This document shows positions 30,711 to 38,402 of a stretch of 64,000 nucleotides of DNA, piece by piece. The stretch lies in NCBI RefSeq assembly GCF_025506355.1, contig NZ_JANZYP010000061.1:1-64000 (forward strand), written 5' to 3'. How positions within the stretch are numbered: the stretch's first letter is position 1; the number at the start of each line of letters is the position of its first letter. The notes below the pieces were generated by a model. The model did no database searches and was not told where the DNA came from. It saw nothing but the letters and a program-made list of their open reading frames with translations. Source of the DNA: Sphaerisporangium corydalis. Lineage in GTDB: Bacteria; Actinomycetota; Actinomycetes; Streptosporangiales; Streptosporangiaceae. Position numbers and translations under genes: made by a program.

Positions 30711-33632
30711 TTCGGCCAGGTGCAGGGATGGTGTGCCCGCGAGCTGGGCGAGTTGCGTGCGGCAGGAGAAGCCGTCGGCGAGGACGATGGTGCCCTCGCG
30801 GGCCCGCCGTACCGCGGGCAGGAGCCGGGTCTCCGCGACCGCCACCGACACCTCGTAGTGTCCGCGCTCGACACCGAAGTTCCCGGCCAGGCCGCAGCAG
30901 CCGCCGACCGAGGTGACCGTGGCGCCCGCGCGGGCGAGCAGCTCCCGGTCGGTCTCCCAGCCCATCACAGCGTGGTGGTGGCAGTGCGGCTGCGCCAGCA
31001 CCTCCACGCCGGCCAGGCCGGGCGGCGTCCAGTCCGGCAGCCCGGTCAGGAACTCGGCGAGCGTGCGGACGGACCCGGCGACCCGCTTCGCCGCGCGGTC
31101 GTCGTCGCCGAGCAGTTCGACGGCGTCGGAGCGGAGCACGGCGGCGCAGGACGGCTCCAGCGCGACGATCGGTGTCCCCGCCTCGGCGTGCGCGGCCAGC
31201 GCGTCCACGGTCCGCCGGAGCCTGCGCCTGGCCGCGTCGAGCTGACCGGTGGAGATCCACGTCAGCCCGCAGCACAGGGCGGCGGGCGGGAAGGTCACCG
31301 AGAACCCGGCCCTGGTCAGCACCCGCACCGCGGCCCGCGCGACATCAGGCGAGAAGTACCCGGTGAACGTGTCCACCCAAAGCACGACATCCCGCGATCC
31401 TCCGGCGCCGACACCCGCACCGGGAACCGACCCCGGGCCCACCCCGGCACTCATCGCTGCCCCCGGGACCCCAGTCACGTCCTTTGCCGCGCCCAGGGTC
31501 GTGATGGTGTCCGGGGTCGTGGGGGTGGTGTGGAAGGGGTGGGGGGCGAAGGGTGGGAGGGGGCGGCGGGGGTCGATGCCGCCCAGGCGCTTGACCAGCG
31601 CGGCCACCAGTCCGATCCGCAGCGCCGCGTTGACGGCGCGGGGCGCCAGGGCGGCCAGCCGGGCCCAGCGCGGCAGCCAACCGAGCGAGTAGTGCGCCAC
31701 GGGACGCGGACGGCGGCGGTAGGTCTGGTGGAGCACCTCGGCCTTGTAGGTGGCCATGTCGACCCCGGTGGGACAGTCGGACCGGCACCCCTTGCAGGAC
31801 AGGCACAGGTCCAGCGCCTCGCGTACCTCCGGCGCGCGCAGTCCGCCGGGCAGCGACCCGTTCACCGCCTCCTGGAGCACCCGGGCCCGGCCCCGGGTCG
31901 AGTCCTTCTCGTCGCGCGTCGCCAGGTACGACGGGCACATGACGGTGTCGCTGCCGGGCACGTCGGACCGGCACCGCGCGACGCCGGTGCAGCGGTGCAC
32001 GGCGGCCGTGAGGTCGCCGCCGTCGTGCGGGTAGCGGAAGGCCGTACCCCTGGTGACCGGCGGCGGAGGCTGGAGCCGCAGGTCGGCGTCCACCGCGGCG
32101 GGTCGTACGATCACGCCGGGGTTGAGCACCCCGCCGGGGTCGAACACCGCCTTGGCGGCGGCGAAGGCCGCCAGCGCGGCGGGTGAGTACATCAGCGGCA
32201 GCAGCTCGCCGCGCGCCCGCCCGTCCCCGTGCTCCCCCGACATCGAGCCCCCGTGCGAGGCGACCAGGCGGGCGGCGTCCAGCAGGAAGCGCCGGAAGAC
32301 CTTCGCGCCGTCGTCGCGCCCGAAGGGGAAGTCGACGCGGACGTGCAGGCACCCGTCCCCGAAGTGCCCGTACGGAACGCCGGTCAGCCCGTGGGCGGCC
32401 AGGAGTGCCTCGAAGTCGCGCAGGTAGGCGCCGAGCCGCTCGGGCGGGACGGCCGCGTCCTCCCAGCCCGCGTGCGCGGGCGCGCCCGCGACCGTGCGCG
32501 CGACCAGCCCGGCGCCGTCCTCCCTGATCCGCCAGACGGCGGCGGCGTGGGCCGGGTCGGTGACCAGCAGACTCGCGACCGCACCCGAGTCCGCCACCAA
32601 CGCGCCCGCCGCCGCCACCAGTTCCGCCGCCGACACCGATCTCGCCGCCGGGCCGCTGCCGAGTTCGGCGAGGAGCCAGCCGCCGCCCGCCGGGAGGGGC
32701 GGCACGCGGGCCGTCCCGTGCCTGGCGCGCACCACGTCCACCATGCGCGCGTCGATGCCTTCGAGCGTGATCGGCCGGTGCGGCAGCAGAGCGGGGACGG
32801 CGTCGGCCGCCGCGGCCATGTCCGGGTAGCCGAGCACGACCAGCAGGGTGCGCGCGGGCGTCTCGACGAGGCGGACCCCCGCCTCCAGCAGCACGCCCCA
32901 CGTGCCCTCGGTCCCGACGGTGGCCCTGGCCACGTCGAAGCCGTGCTCGGGGAGCAGGTGCTCCAGCGAGTATCCCGAGATCTGGCGCCGGAACCGTCCC
33001 ATTTCGGTCCGGATCACCGCGAGGTTGTCCTGGACCACCTGCCGCAAAGCGACGAGCGTCGGCGACCCGCCTCCCGTCCCGGCGAAAAGATCCCGGCCGC
33101 CCCTGGTCACGAGGCGTTCGCCGGTCCCGGTCAGCATGTCGAGTGTGAGGACGTTGTCGGCGGTGCGGCCGTAGGCGAGGGCGCGGGATCCGCAGGCGTT
33201 GTTGCCGATCATCCCGCCGATGGTGCACCGGCTGTGCGTGGAGGGATCGGGGCCGAAGCGCAGCCCGTACGGCGCCGCCTGACGCTGGAGCGCGTCGAGC
33301 ACGACCCCGGGCTGGACGGAGGCGGTGCGGGCCTCCGGGTCCAGCGAGATGATCTGTCCCATGTGACGGGAGAAGTCCAGCACGAGGCCCGGCCCGACGG
33401 CGTTGCCCGCGATGGAGGTCCCCGCCCCCCGCGCGGTCAGGGCGACCCCCTCGGACCGGCAGAGCGCGAGTGCGGCGGCGACCTCCTCCCCGTCGCGGGG
33501 GAAGGCGACCGCCGCCGGCGGCACCCGGTAGAGCGAGGCGTCGGAGGAGTACTCGGCCCGGCGCCTCGGCGAGGCGTCGACGTCGCGTACCCCGGCCCGG
33601 CGCAGCGCGTCGGCGAGCTCGGACGGTCTCAG
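30687..33632 (-). CDS. FAD/Fe-S D-2-hydroxyacid dehydrogenase (YdiJ-like)
   Basis: A 981-residue fusion: an FAD-binding type 4 domain (about 35-215, with ARGAGTSIAGNAVGPG and IGGMIGNNACGSRALAYG), a FAD-oxidase C domain (about 240-530, HFGDGCLHVRVDF and SGEHGDGRARGELL), a ferredoxin-like cluster (CLSCKGCRSDCP) and CCG/heterodisulfide-reductase domains (AALCCGLTW, QPHCHHHAV, GGCCGLAGNFG). This plan matches bacterial D-lactate/D-2-hydroxyglutarate dehydrogenases. The only start at the conserved N-terminus is a CTG overlapping the previous stop (CTGA) with GGAGGGGG upstream. As last gene of the lactonase-transhydrogenase operon it probably reoxidises D-2-hydroxyglutarate to 2-oxoglutarate. Confidence 0.85.
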   Translation of the reverse strand: MRPSELADALRRAGVRDVDASPRRRAEYSSDASLYRVPPAAVAFPRDGEEVAAALALCRSEGVALTARGAGTSIAGNAVGPGLVLDFSRHMGQIISLDPEARTASVQPGVVLDALQRQAAPYGLRFGPDPSTHSRCTIGGMIGNNACGSRALAYGRTADNVLTLDMLTGTGERLVTRGGRDLFAGTGGGSPTLVALRQVVQDNLAVIRTEMGRFRRQISGYSLEHLLPEHGFDVARATVGTEGTWGVLLEAGVRLVETPARTLLVVLGYPDMAAAADAVPALLPHRPITLEGIDARMVDVVRARHGTARVPPLPAGGGWLLAELGSGPAARSVSAAELVAAAGALVADSGAVASLLVTDPAHAAAVWRIREDGAGLVARTVAGAPAHAGWEDAAVPPERLGAYLRDFEALLAAHGLTGVPYGHFGDGCLHVRVDFPFGRDDGAKVFRRFLLDAARLVASHGGSMSGEHGDGRARGELLPLMYSPAALAAFAAAKAVFDPGGVLNPGVIVRPAAVDADLRLQPPPPVTRGTAFRYPHDGGDLTAAVHRCTGVARCRSDVPGSDTVMCPSYLATRDEKDSTRGRARVLQEAVNGSLPGGLRAPEVREALDLCLSCKGCRSDCPTGVDMATYKAEVLHQTYRRRPRPVAHYSLGWLPRWARLAALAPRAVNAALRIGLVAALVKRLGGIDPRRPLPPFAPHPFHTTPTTPDTITTLGAAKDVTGVPGAAMSAGVGPGSVPGAGVGAGGSRDVVLWVDTFTGYFSPDVARAAVRVLTRAGFSVTFPPAALCCGLTWISTGQLDAARRRLRRTVDALAAHAEAGTPIVALEPSCAAVLRSDAVELLGDDDRAAKRVAGSVRTLAEFLTGLPDWTPPGLAGVEVLAQPHCHHHAVMGWETDRELLARAGATVTSVGGCCGLAGNFGVERGHYEVSVAVAETRLLPAVRRAREGTIVLADGFSCRTQLAQLAGTPSLHLAELLDRPPG

Positions 33633-34036
33633 GACACCCCCTCCCCACCCGCACGACCATGCCCGTGGCCGGGAGCCGAGGGCGGCGGGGAGGGGTCGCC
33701 CGCGCGCAAGGGCGCGTCCTCGTAGCGGCCCTCGTGGGCGAGGATCGGTCTGCGGTCGCCCGCCAGTTCGGGGTGGCGTTCCTCCAGGTCGCGCCGGGCC
33801 TCGGCCGTGCGTCGCAGCGCGGTGACGTACTCGCGGTCGGCCCCGTACGTCCCCCGCCAGGTCTGCGGCATCATGTCCGAGGGCGGCGGCGTGGCCGCCC
33901 GTCCCGACAGCGCGAACCTGCTGGGGATCTTGCCGGTCTCGGTGCCGCACCGGGGGCAGGCGGGCAGGGGCGCGGTGAAGGACTGGACGACCTCGAAACG
34001 ATGTCCCTCGCGGCAGCGCAGTTCGTATATCGCCAC
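33629..34036 (-). CDS. FmdB-type zinc-ribbon protein with long tail
   Basis: A 135-residue protein. Residues 1-45 resemble the FmdB/CxxC regulatory zinc ribbon (IYELRCREGHRFEV, then PACPRCG). The first knuckle, normally CxxC, is CREGH, so one Cys is lost and His may replace it. The remaining 90 residues are a charged, Pro-rich tail. It starts with GTG after GAGGTGAGAAC and overlaps the next gene by 4 bp. It is embedded between the transhydrogenase and the FAD/Fe-S enzyme, so a role with those enzymes is likely but unproved. Confidence 0.75.
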   Translation of the reverse strand: MAIYELRCREGHRFEVVQSFTAPLPACPRCGTETGKIPSRFALSGRAATPPPSDMMPQTWRGTYGADREYVTALRRTAEARRDLEERHPELAGDRRPILAHEGRYEDAPLRAGDPSPPPSAPGHGHGRAGGEGVS

Positions 34037-34045
34037 GTTCTCACC

Positions 34046-35332
34046 TCACCACAGCCGGATGGATCGGGTCAGGATGCCGGCGACGTCGTCCTCGGTGACC
34101 GGCCGGGGCGCGGTGGCGAGCAGGCGCCGCTGCTTCATCGCGCCCTCCACCAGCCCGGGGACGTCGGCCTCGCCGTACCCGACGCCGCCGATGCCGTTGG
34201 GGATGCCGATGTCCCGCATCAGCCTCAGCAGCACGCGGGGCAGGAACCCGGCGAGGTCGTCCGGCCGGCCGGCGGCGGGGTCGAGCAGTTCGGCGGCCCG
34301 CAGGTGCCGCTCCGGCCCGGCCTCGAAGGTGAAGCGGAACGCCTCGGGGGCGGTCAGCGCGACGGCCATGCCGTGCGGCACCATCGGCTCGTCCTTCGGG
34401 TACCCCTCGGGGTGGAAGTCCCTGACCCGCCCGGCGATGGGATAAGCGTTGGCGTGCGGGATGTGGACGCCGGCGTTGCCGAACCCGAGCCCGGCGAACG
34501 TCGCCGCCAGCGCCATCTCCCCCCTGGCCCCGGCGTCGTCCCCGTGCCGCACCGCCCTGCGGAACGACCGCGAGAGCAGGTGCAGGGCGCGCTCGGAGAA
34601 CATGTCGGCCACGGGGTTGGCGCCGCAGTACGGCACCCGTTCCTCGGGCCGTTTGCGCTCGTAGGAGGCGTACGGCCGGGCGGTGTAGCTCTCCAGGGCG
34701 TGGCACAGGATGTCCATCCCGGCGGCGGCGGTCACCCCGGCGGGCTGGGTGAGGGTGAGATCGGGGTCGACGACGGCGAGGACCGGGCGCAGCCGTACGT
34801 GGCTGATCCCGGTCTTGACCTTCTGGTCCAGCACGTCGAGGACGCAGATCGTGGTGCTCTCCGCGCCGGTGCCCGTGGTCGTGGGCACCGCGACCAGCGG
34901 CTTGAGCGGCGCGTTGGGGGCCAGGCCGCCGCCCACCGGGGCGTTGACGTAGTCCATCAGCTCGCCGGGGTTGGTGGTGAGCAGGTTGACCGCCTTGGCG
35001 GTGTCGATGCTCGACCCGCCGCCGACGGCGACGAAGGCGTCCCACGGGCCGGTGGCGCGGGCGTGCTCGATGGCCGCGAGCAGGCTGGCGTCGGTCGGCT
35101 CGACGTGCGCGCCGTCGTACACGGCCGCCTCCATGCCGTACCCGGCGAGGTGCGCGGCGATCCGCTCGGGGGCGCCGGTGGCCGCCACCCCGGGGTCGGT
35201 GATGACCAGGACGCGATGGACGCCGTACTGGGCGAGGTCGAAGCCGATCTCGGCCGAGGCGCCAGGGCCGAACTTCAGCGCCGGGGCCCCGTAGGTGAAG
35301 ACGGATTCGGGATTGCTCGGGGCGGTGTACAC
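34046..35332 (-). CDS. hydroxyacid-oxoacid transhydrogenase (iron-containing ADH family)
   Basis: A 428-residue type III alcohol dehydrogenase. NAD-binding GGGSSIDTAKAVN and metal ligands in GMDILCHALESYTARP and MVPHGMAVALTAP are present. The segments PHGMAVALTAPEAFRFTF, PERHLRAAELL and GYGEADVPGLVEGAM match the ADHFE1/HOT branch rather than ordinary ethanol or lactaldehyde enzymes. HOT oxidises 4-hydroxybutyrate to succinate semialdehyde while reducing 2-oxoglutarate to D-2-hydroxyglutarate, with tightly bound cofactor. GTG start with GAGGCGGGCG upstream. It lies 13 bp after the lactonase gene. Confidence 0.82.
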   Translation of the reverse strand: MYTAPSNPESVFTYGAPALKFGPGASAEIGFDLAQYGVHRVLVITDPGVAATGAPERIAAHLAGYGMEAAVYDGAHVEPTDASLLAAIEHARATGPWDAFVAVGGGSSIDTAKAVNLLTTNPGELMDYVNAPVGGGLAPNAPLKPLVAVPTTTGTGAESTTICVLDVLDQKVKTGISHVRLRPVLAVVDPDLTLTQPAGVTAAAGMDILCHALESYTARPYASYERKRPEERVPYCGANPVADMFSERALHLLSRSFRRAVRHGDDAGARGEMALAATFAGLGFGNAGVHIPHANAYPIAGRVRDFHPEGYPKDEPMVPHGMAVALTAPEAFRFTFEAGPERHLRAAELLDPAAGRPDDLAGFLPRVLLRLMRDIGIPNGIGGVGYGEADVPGLVEGAMKQRRLLATAPRPVTEDDVAGILTRSIRLW

Positions 35333-35345
35333 GGTCGCCCGCCTC

Positions 35346-36146
35346 TCACTCGTAGAAACCGTCGGGGGCGGTGCGCATGGACCTCAGCTGGGCCGCGTCG
35401 TGCCCGAAGACCACGTTCGCGCCGGACCGTTCCGCGATCGCGCGGATCTTCTCGACGGAGCCGTACCAGGCGCTCAGGTCGTTCACGATCGAGGCGGGGG
35501 TGGCGGGCGGGCCGTAGGAGTCGCCCAGGTAGACGGCGTCGGAGGTGAAGATCATGGTGCCGGACTCGGGCAGGTCGACGCGCATGGCCATCGTGCCGGG
35601 GGTGTGGCCGGGCGCCTCGATGAGGGTGACCCCCGGGAGGATCTCGGTGTCGCCGGAGACGGTCTCGAAGTCGAGGCCCTCGTAGTCGGCCTTGAGATGC
35701 GCCCCGGCGAACTCCCCCTCGAACCCGAAGGCGAACTCCTTCTCCTTGTCGTTGCACACCAGCCGGGCGCCGGTGCCGGCGAACTGCCGAACGTTGCCGG
35801 CGTGGTCGAAGTGCAGGTGGGAGAGCACCACGTAGTCGAGGTTCTCCGGGCTCACGCCGAGCCGACCGAGCTGGTTGTCGAGGTACTGCTCCTCGGTCAC
35901 CTGGTCGTAGGGGAAGAACTCCTGCAGGCCGGTCGGGATCCAGCGGGTCTCCCAGTCGCGCGGGCAGCTCGTGTCCCACAGCAGGGTGCCCTCGCCGGTC
36001 TCCACCAGGACGGCGTGCGTCGTGCACGGGTACCACTCGACGGGCCTGTCCCGCTCGGACCTGGGCCTGATGGTGCGTCCCGGCTTCAGCAGCAGCCAGG
36101 TCAGGTCGCAGCTCATCGCCCCGCAGTCGAGGACGTGCAACTTCAT
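35346..36146 (-). CDS. metallo-beta-lactamase-fold lactonase
   Basis: A 266-residue cytoplasmic enzyme of the AHL-lactonase/AttM type. The dinuclear metal motif is SHLHFDHAGN, followed by EAPGHTPGTM, FTSDAVYLGD and VFGHDAAQ. Such enzymes open gamma-butyrolactone or acyl-homoserine lactone rings. The ATG at 36146 has GGAGGA at good spacing, whereas the in-frame ATG at 36152 abuts that site. It is the first gene of the operon and is divergent from a GntR regulator. Neighbouring hydroxybutyrate-type genes favour a gamma-lactone substrate over signal quenching. Confidence 0.85.
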   Translation of the reverse strand: MKLHVLDCGAMSCDLTWLLLKPGRTIRPRSERDRPVEWYPCTTHAVLVETGEGTLLWDTSCPRDWETRWIPTGLQEFFPYDQVTEEQYLDNQLGRLGVSPENLDYVVLSHLHFDHAGNVRQFAGTGARLVCNDKEKEFAFGFEGEFAGAHLKADYEGLDFETVSGDTEILPGVTLIEAPGHTPGTMAMRVDLPESGTMIFTSDAVYLGDSYGPPATPASIVNDLSAWYGSVEKIRAIAERSGANVVFGHDAAQLRSMRTAPDGFYE

Positions 36147-36188
36147 GGCCATTCCTCCCTCTCACCCCCGGCCGACGGCAGATTTCAG

Positions 36189-36217
36189 AATCTGGCATGT
36201 AGCATGCTGCATGTCAA
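36189..36217 (-). promoter_or_regulatory. lactonase operon promoter filled by a GntR-type operator
   Basis: On the minus strand TTGACA (36212-36217) and CAGATT (36189-36194) are exactly 17 bp apart. A 24-bp near-palindrome (36193-36216, centre AGCATGCT, 20 of 24 positions symmetric) overlaps both elements and the whole spacer. It is the best operator candidate for the divergent GntR protein. The rest of 36147-36350 has no gene. Confidence 0.75.
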
Positions 36218-36350
36218 CGATCGGCGAGCAGGCGTCCCCCCGGCGATAGGGTCCTCTCAGTCAAGGTCGATTCCGAAAACCCGCCCCCCACCGGGCCGCC
36301 GGGTCCACAGGAATCCAGGTCTCGGGAATCCAAGCGAGGGGAGACCCACG

Positions 36351-37055
36351 ATGCGAGCGGTCGGCGGCGCGTCCAGCCTGACGGAACAGGTCATCGAGGC
36401 CGTCCGCGAGGCCATCCACTCGGGCGAGCTCCGCCCCGGAGAGCTCTACTCGGTGTACCAGCTCTCCGCCCAGCTCAACGTGTCCCGCACCCCGGTACGG
36501 GAGGCCATGCTGCGGCTGGCCGAGGCCGGAATGGTGCGGTTCGAGCGCAGCCGGGGCTTCCGTGTGCTGCGGAGCGACCCCAAGGAGATCGCCGAGGTGT
36601 TCCAGCTCCGGCTCCTGCTGGAGGTGCCCGCCGCCCGCGTGGCCGCCCGCCGGGCCGGTCCCGCGCTGGTCGAGGCGATGCGCGCCGAGCTCGAGGCCAT
36701 GCGCGGGGCCGCCAAGGAGCACGACGAGCGCGCCTTCATGCGCCACGACCGCGCCTTCCACGGCCTGCTCCTCGCCGCGGGCGCCAACCGCAAGCTCGTC
36801 GGCATCGTCGGCAACCTGCGCGACGCCACCACCACCCTGGGCGCCTCCACCGTCGACCGCTCCCGCTCCCTGGCCGACATCGCCGCCGAGCACGAGCCCA
36901 TCCTCACCGCCGTGGAGTCCGGCGACCCGGCCGCCGCCGCCGAGGCCATGCGCACCCACATCGCCCACACCGGCGAACTCCTCCTCACCCAGTCCGCCAC
37001 CGAGAACGGCACCACCCCCACCCCCGAGGACCTGAGCCTCATCCACGGCCTCTGA
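36351..37055 (+). CDS. GntR-family (FCD) transcriptional regulator
   Basis: A 234-residue regulator: an N-terminal winged HTH (LTEQVIEAVREAIHSGELRP, then YQLSAQLNVSRTPVREAMLR) and a C-terminal FCD ligand domain with metal-type residues (FMRHDRAFHGLLL, IAAEHEPILTAVESGD). FCD regulators usually bind small carboxylic acids and repress adjacent catabolic genes. It is divergent from the lactonase operon; a lactone-derived hydroxyacid would be a logical inducer. The ATG at 36351 follows GAGGGGAG by 7 nt. Confidence 0.9.
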   Translation: MRAVGGASSLTEQVIEAVREAIHSGELRPGELYSVYQLSAQLNVSRTPVREAMLRLAEAGMVRFERSRGFRVLRSDPKEIAEVFQLRLLLEVPAARVAARRAGPALVEAMRAELEAMRGAAKEHDERAFMRHDRAFHGLLLAAGANRKLVGIVGNLRDATTTLGASTVDRSRSLADIAAEHEPILTAVESGDPAAAAEAMRTHIAHTGELLLTQSATENGTTPTPEDLSLIHGL

Positions 37056-37137
37056 CCCCCGTCGCGCTTGCTGGTCCGCGACGCGGGAGGCGACGGGCGT
37101 CTTTCGATGATCTGTGATGAACGCCATGGTCAGGGAG

Positions 37138-37169
37138 TAGACACGGCATGTATACGTGGTGTGTATAGT
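37138..37169 (+). promoter_or_regulatory. leaderless padR promoter with TATAC/GTATA inverted repeat
   Basis: TATAGT (37164-37169) ends 7 nt before the padR ATG, and no ribosome-binding site is present. TATAC-7nt-GTATA (about 37151-37167) covers the -10, as expected for PadR autorepression. The -35 is unclear. Confidence 0.55.
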
Positions 37170-37176
37170 CTCTGGC

Positions 37177-37701
37177 ATGTCAGTCGGACAGGCGTTTCTG
37201 GGGCTTCTCGAATCGGGGCCCCGGCATGGGTACGACCTCAAGAAGACCTACGACGATCGGTTCGGGCACGCCCGGCCGTTGCACTACGGGCAGGTGTACG
37301 CGACGTTGTCGCGGCTGCTGAAGGACGGGCTCGTCGAGCTGGACGGGGTCGAGCCGGGCGGGGGTCCTGAGCGCAAGCGGTACGCGGTCACCTCCGCCGG
37401 GGTGACCGACGTGGAGAAGTGGCTCGGGAGCGCGGAGAAGCCCGAGCCGTACCTGCAGAACACCCTGTACACCAAGGTCGTGCTCGCGGTGCTGACCGGG
37501 CGGCCCGCCGCCGGCCTGCTGGACGTCCAGCGCGCCGAGCACCTCCGGCTCATGCGCGAGCTGACCCAGCGCAAGATCACCGGCGACCTCGCCGAACAGC
37601 TCATCTGCGACCACGCGCTCTTCCACCTCGAGGCGGACCTCCGCTGGCTCGAACTGACCGCCGCCCGCCTCGACGACCTGGCGAAGGTCGTGCGCCCATG
37701 A
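37177..37701 (+). CDS. PadR-family transcriptional regulator
   Basis: A 174-residue regulator: an N-terminal winged HTH (AFLGLLESGPRHGYDLKKTY, YGQVYATLSRLLKDGLVE, KRYAVTSAGVTDVEKWL) and a C-terminal helical dimerisation domain. PadR proteins typically repress an adjacent efflux pump and release it on binding the drug. The ATG overlaps nothing upstream, but its TGA overlaps the ABC ATPase ATG (ATGA), so regulator and exporter form one operon. It appears leaderless. Confidence 0.9.
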   Translation: MSVGQAFLGLLESGPRHGYDLKKTYDDRFGHARPLHYGQVYATLSRLLKDGLVELDGVEPGGGPERKRYAVTSAGVTDVEKWLGSAEKPEPYLQNTLYTKVVLAVLTGRPAAGLLDVQRAEHLRLMRELTQRKITGDLAEQLICDHALFHLEADLRWLELTAARLDDLAKVVRP

Positions 37702-38402
37702 CCGCGCCGCACACGCCTGCCGGCGGGACGCCGTTGCTGGTGGGTGAGGGGTTGTGCAAGGCGTTCGGGCCTACGGCGGCGCTCGATGGGGCTTCGGTGG
37801 CGATTCGGGCCGGGGAGGTGGTCGCGATCATGGGGCCGTCGGGGTCGGGGAAGTCGACGTTGCTCCACTGCCTGGCCGGGATCACGCGGCCGGACTCCGG
37901 TCGCGTGCTCTACCAGGGCCAGGAGGTGTCGGCGATGTCGGACTCCGAGCGCAGCGCCCTGCGCCGTACGCGGTTCGGGTTCGTCTTCCAGTTCGGCCAG
38001 CTCGTCCCCGAGCTGACCTGCCTGGAGAACGTGGCGCTGCCGTTGCGCCTGGAGCGGGTCCGCAGGCGCGAGGCGGAGCGGCGGGCCGCCGAATGGCTGG
38101 AGCGGCTGGAGGTGACCGACGTGGCCGGGAAGCGGCCCGGCGAGATCTCCGGCGGCCAGGGGCAGCGGGTCGCCGTGGCCCGGGCCCTGGTCACCGGCCC
38201 GCAGGTGGTGTTCGCCGACGAGCCGACCGGCGCGCTGGACTCGCTCAACGGCGAGCGGGTGATGCGCCTGCTCACCCAGGCGGCCCGCGAGACCCGCGCC
38301 GCCGTCGCGCTGGTCACCCACGAGGCCCGGGTGGCGGGCTACTCCGACCGCGAGGTCGTGGTCCGCGACGGCCGCACCCGCCACATGGAGCACACCCGAT
38401 GA
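37698..38402 (+). CDS. ABC exporter ATPase (LolD/MacB type)
   Basis: A 234-residue ATPase with Walker A GPSGSGKST, the Q loop in FGFVFQFGQLVPELTCLENV, signature SGGQGQRVAVARAL, Walker B QVVFADEP and the H loop VALVTHEA. This is the MacB/LolD subgroup, which works with FtsX-type permeases in mechanotransmission or drug and lipid export. It is coupled by 4-bp overlaps to padR upstream and the permease downstream. Confidence 0.94.
   Translation: MTAPHTPAGGTPLLVGEGLCKAFGPTAALDGASVAIRAGEVVAIMGPSGSGKSTLLHCLAGITRPDSGRVLYQGQEVSAMSDSERSALRRTRFGFVFQFGQLVPELTCLENVALPLRLERVRRREAERRAAEWLERLEVTDVAGKRPGEISGGQGQRVAVARALVTGPQVVFADEPTGALDSLNGERVMRLLTQAARETRAAVALVTHEARVAGYSDREVVVRDGRTRHMEHTR

Noticed and set aside
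35346-36146. Lactonase as a quorum-quenching enzyme for acyl-homoserine or A-factor signals
   Set aside because: Not excluded, but operon partners for hydroxyacid oxidation favour catabolism; no signal receptor genes adjoin.
37690-38402. Missing ATPase for the sugar importer supplied by this ABC ATPase
   Set aside because: This ATPase is the LolD/MacB export type and is coupled to its own FtsX-type permease.
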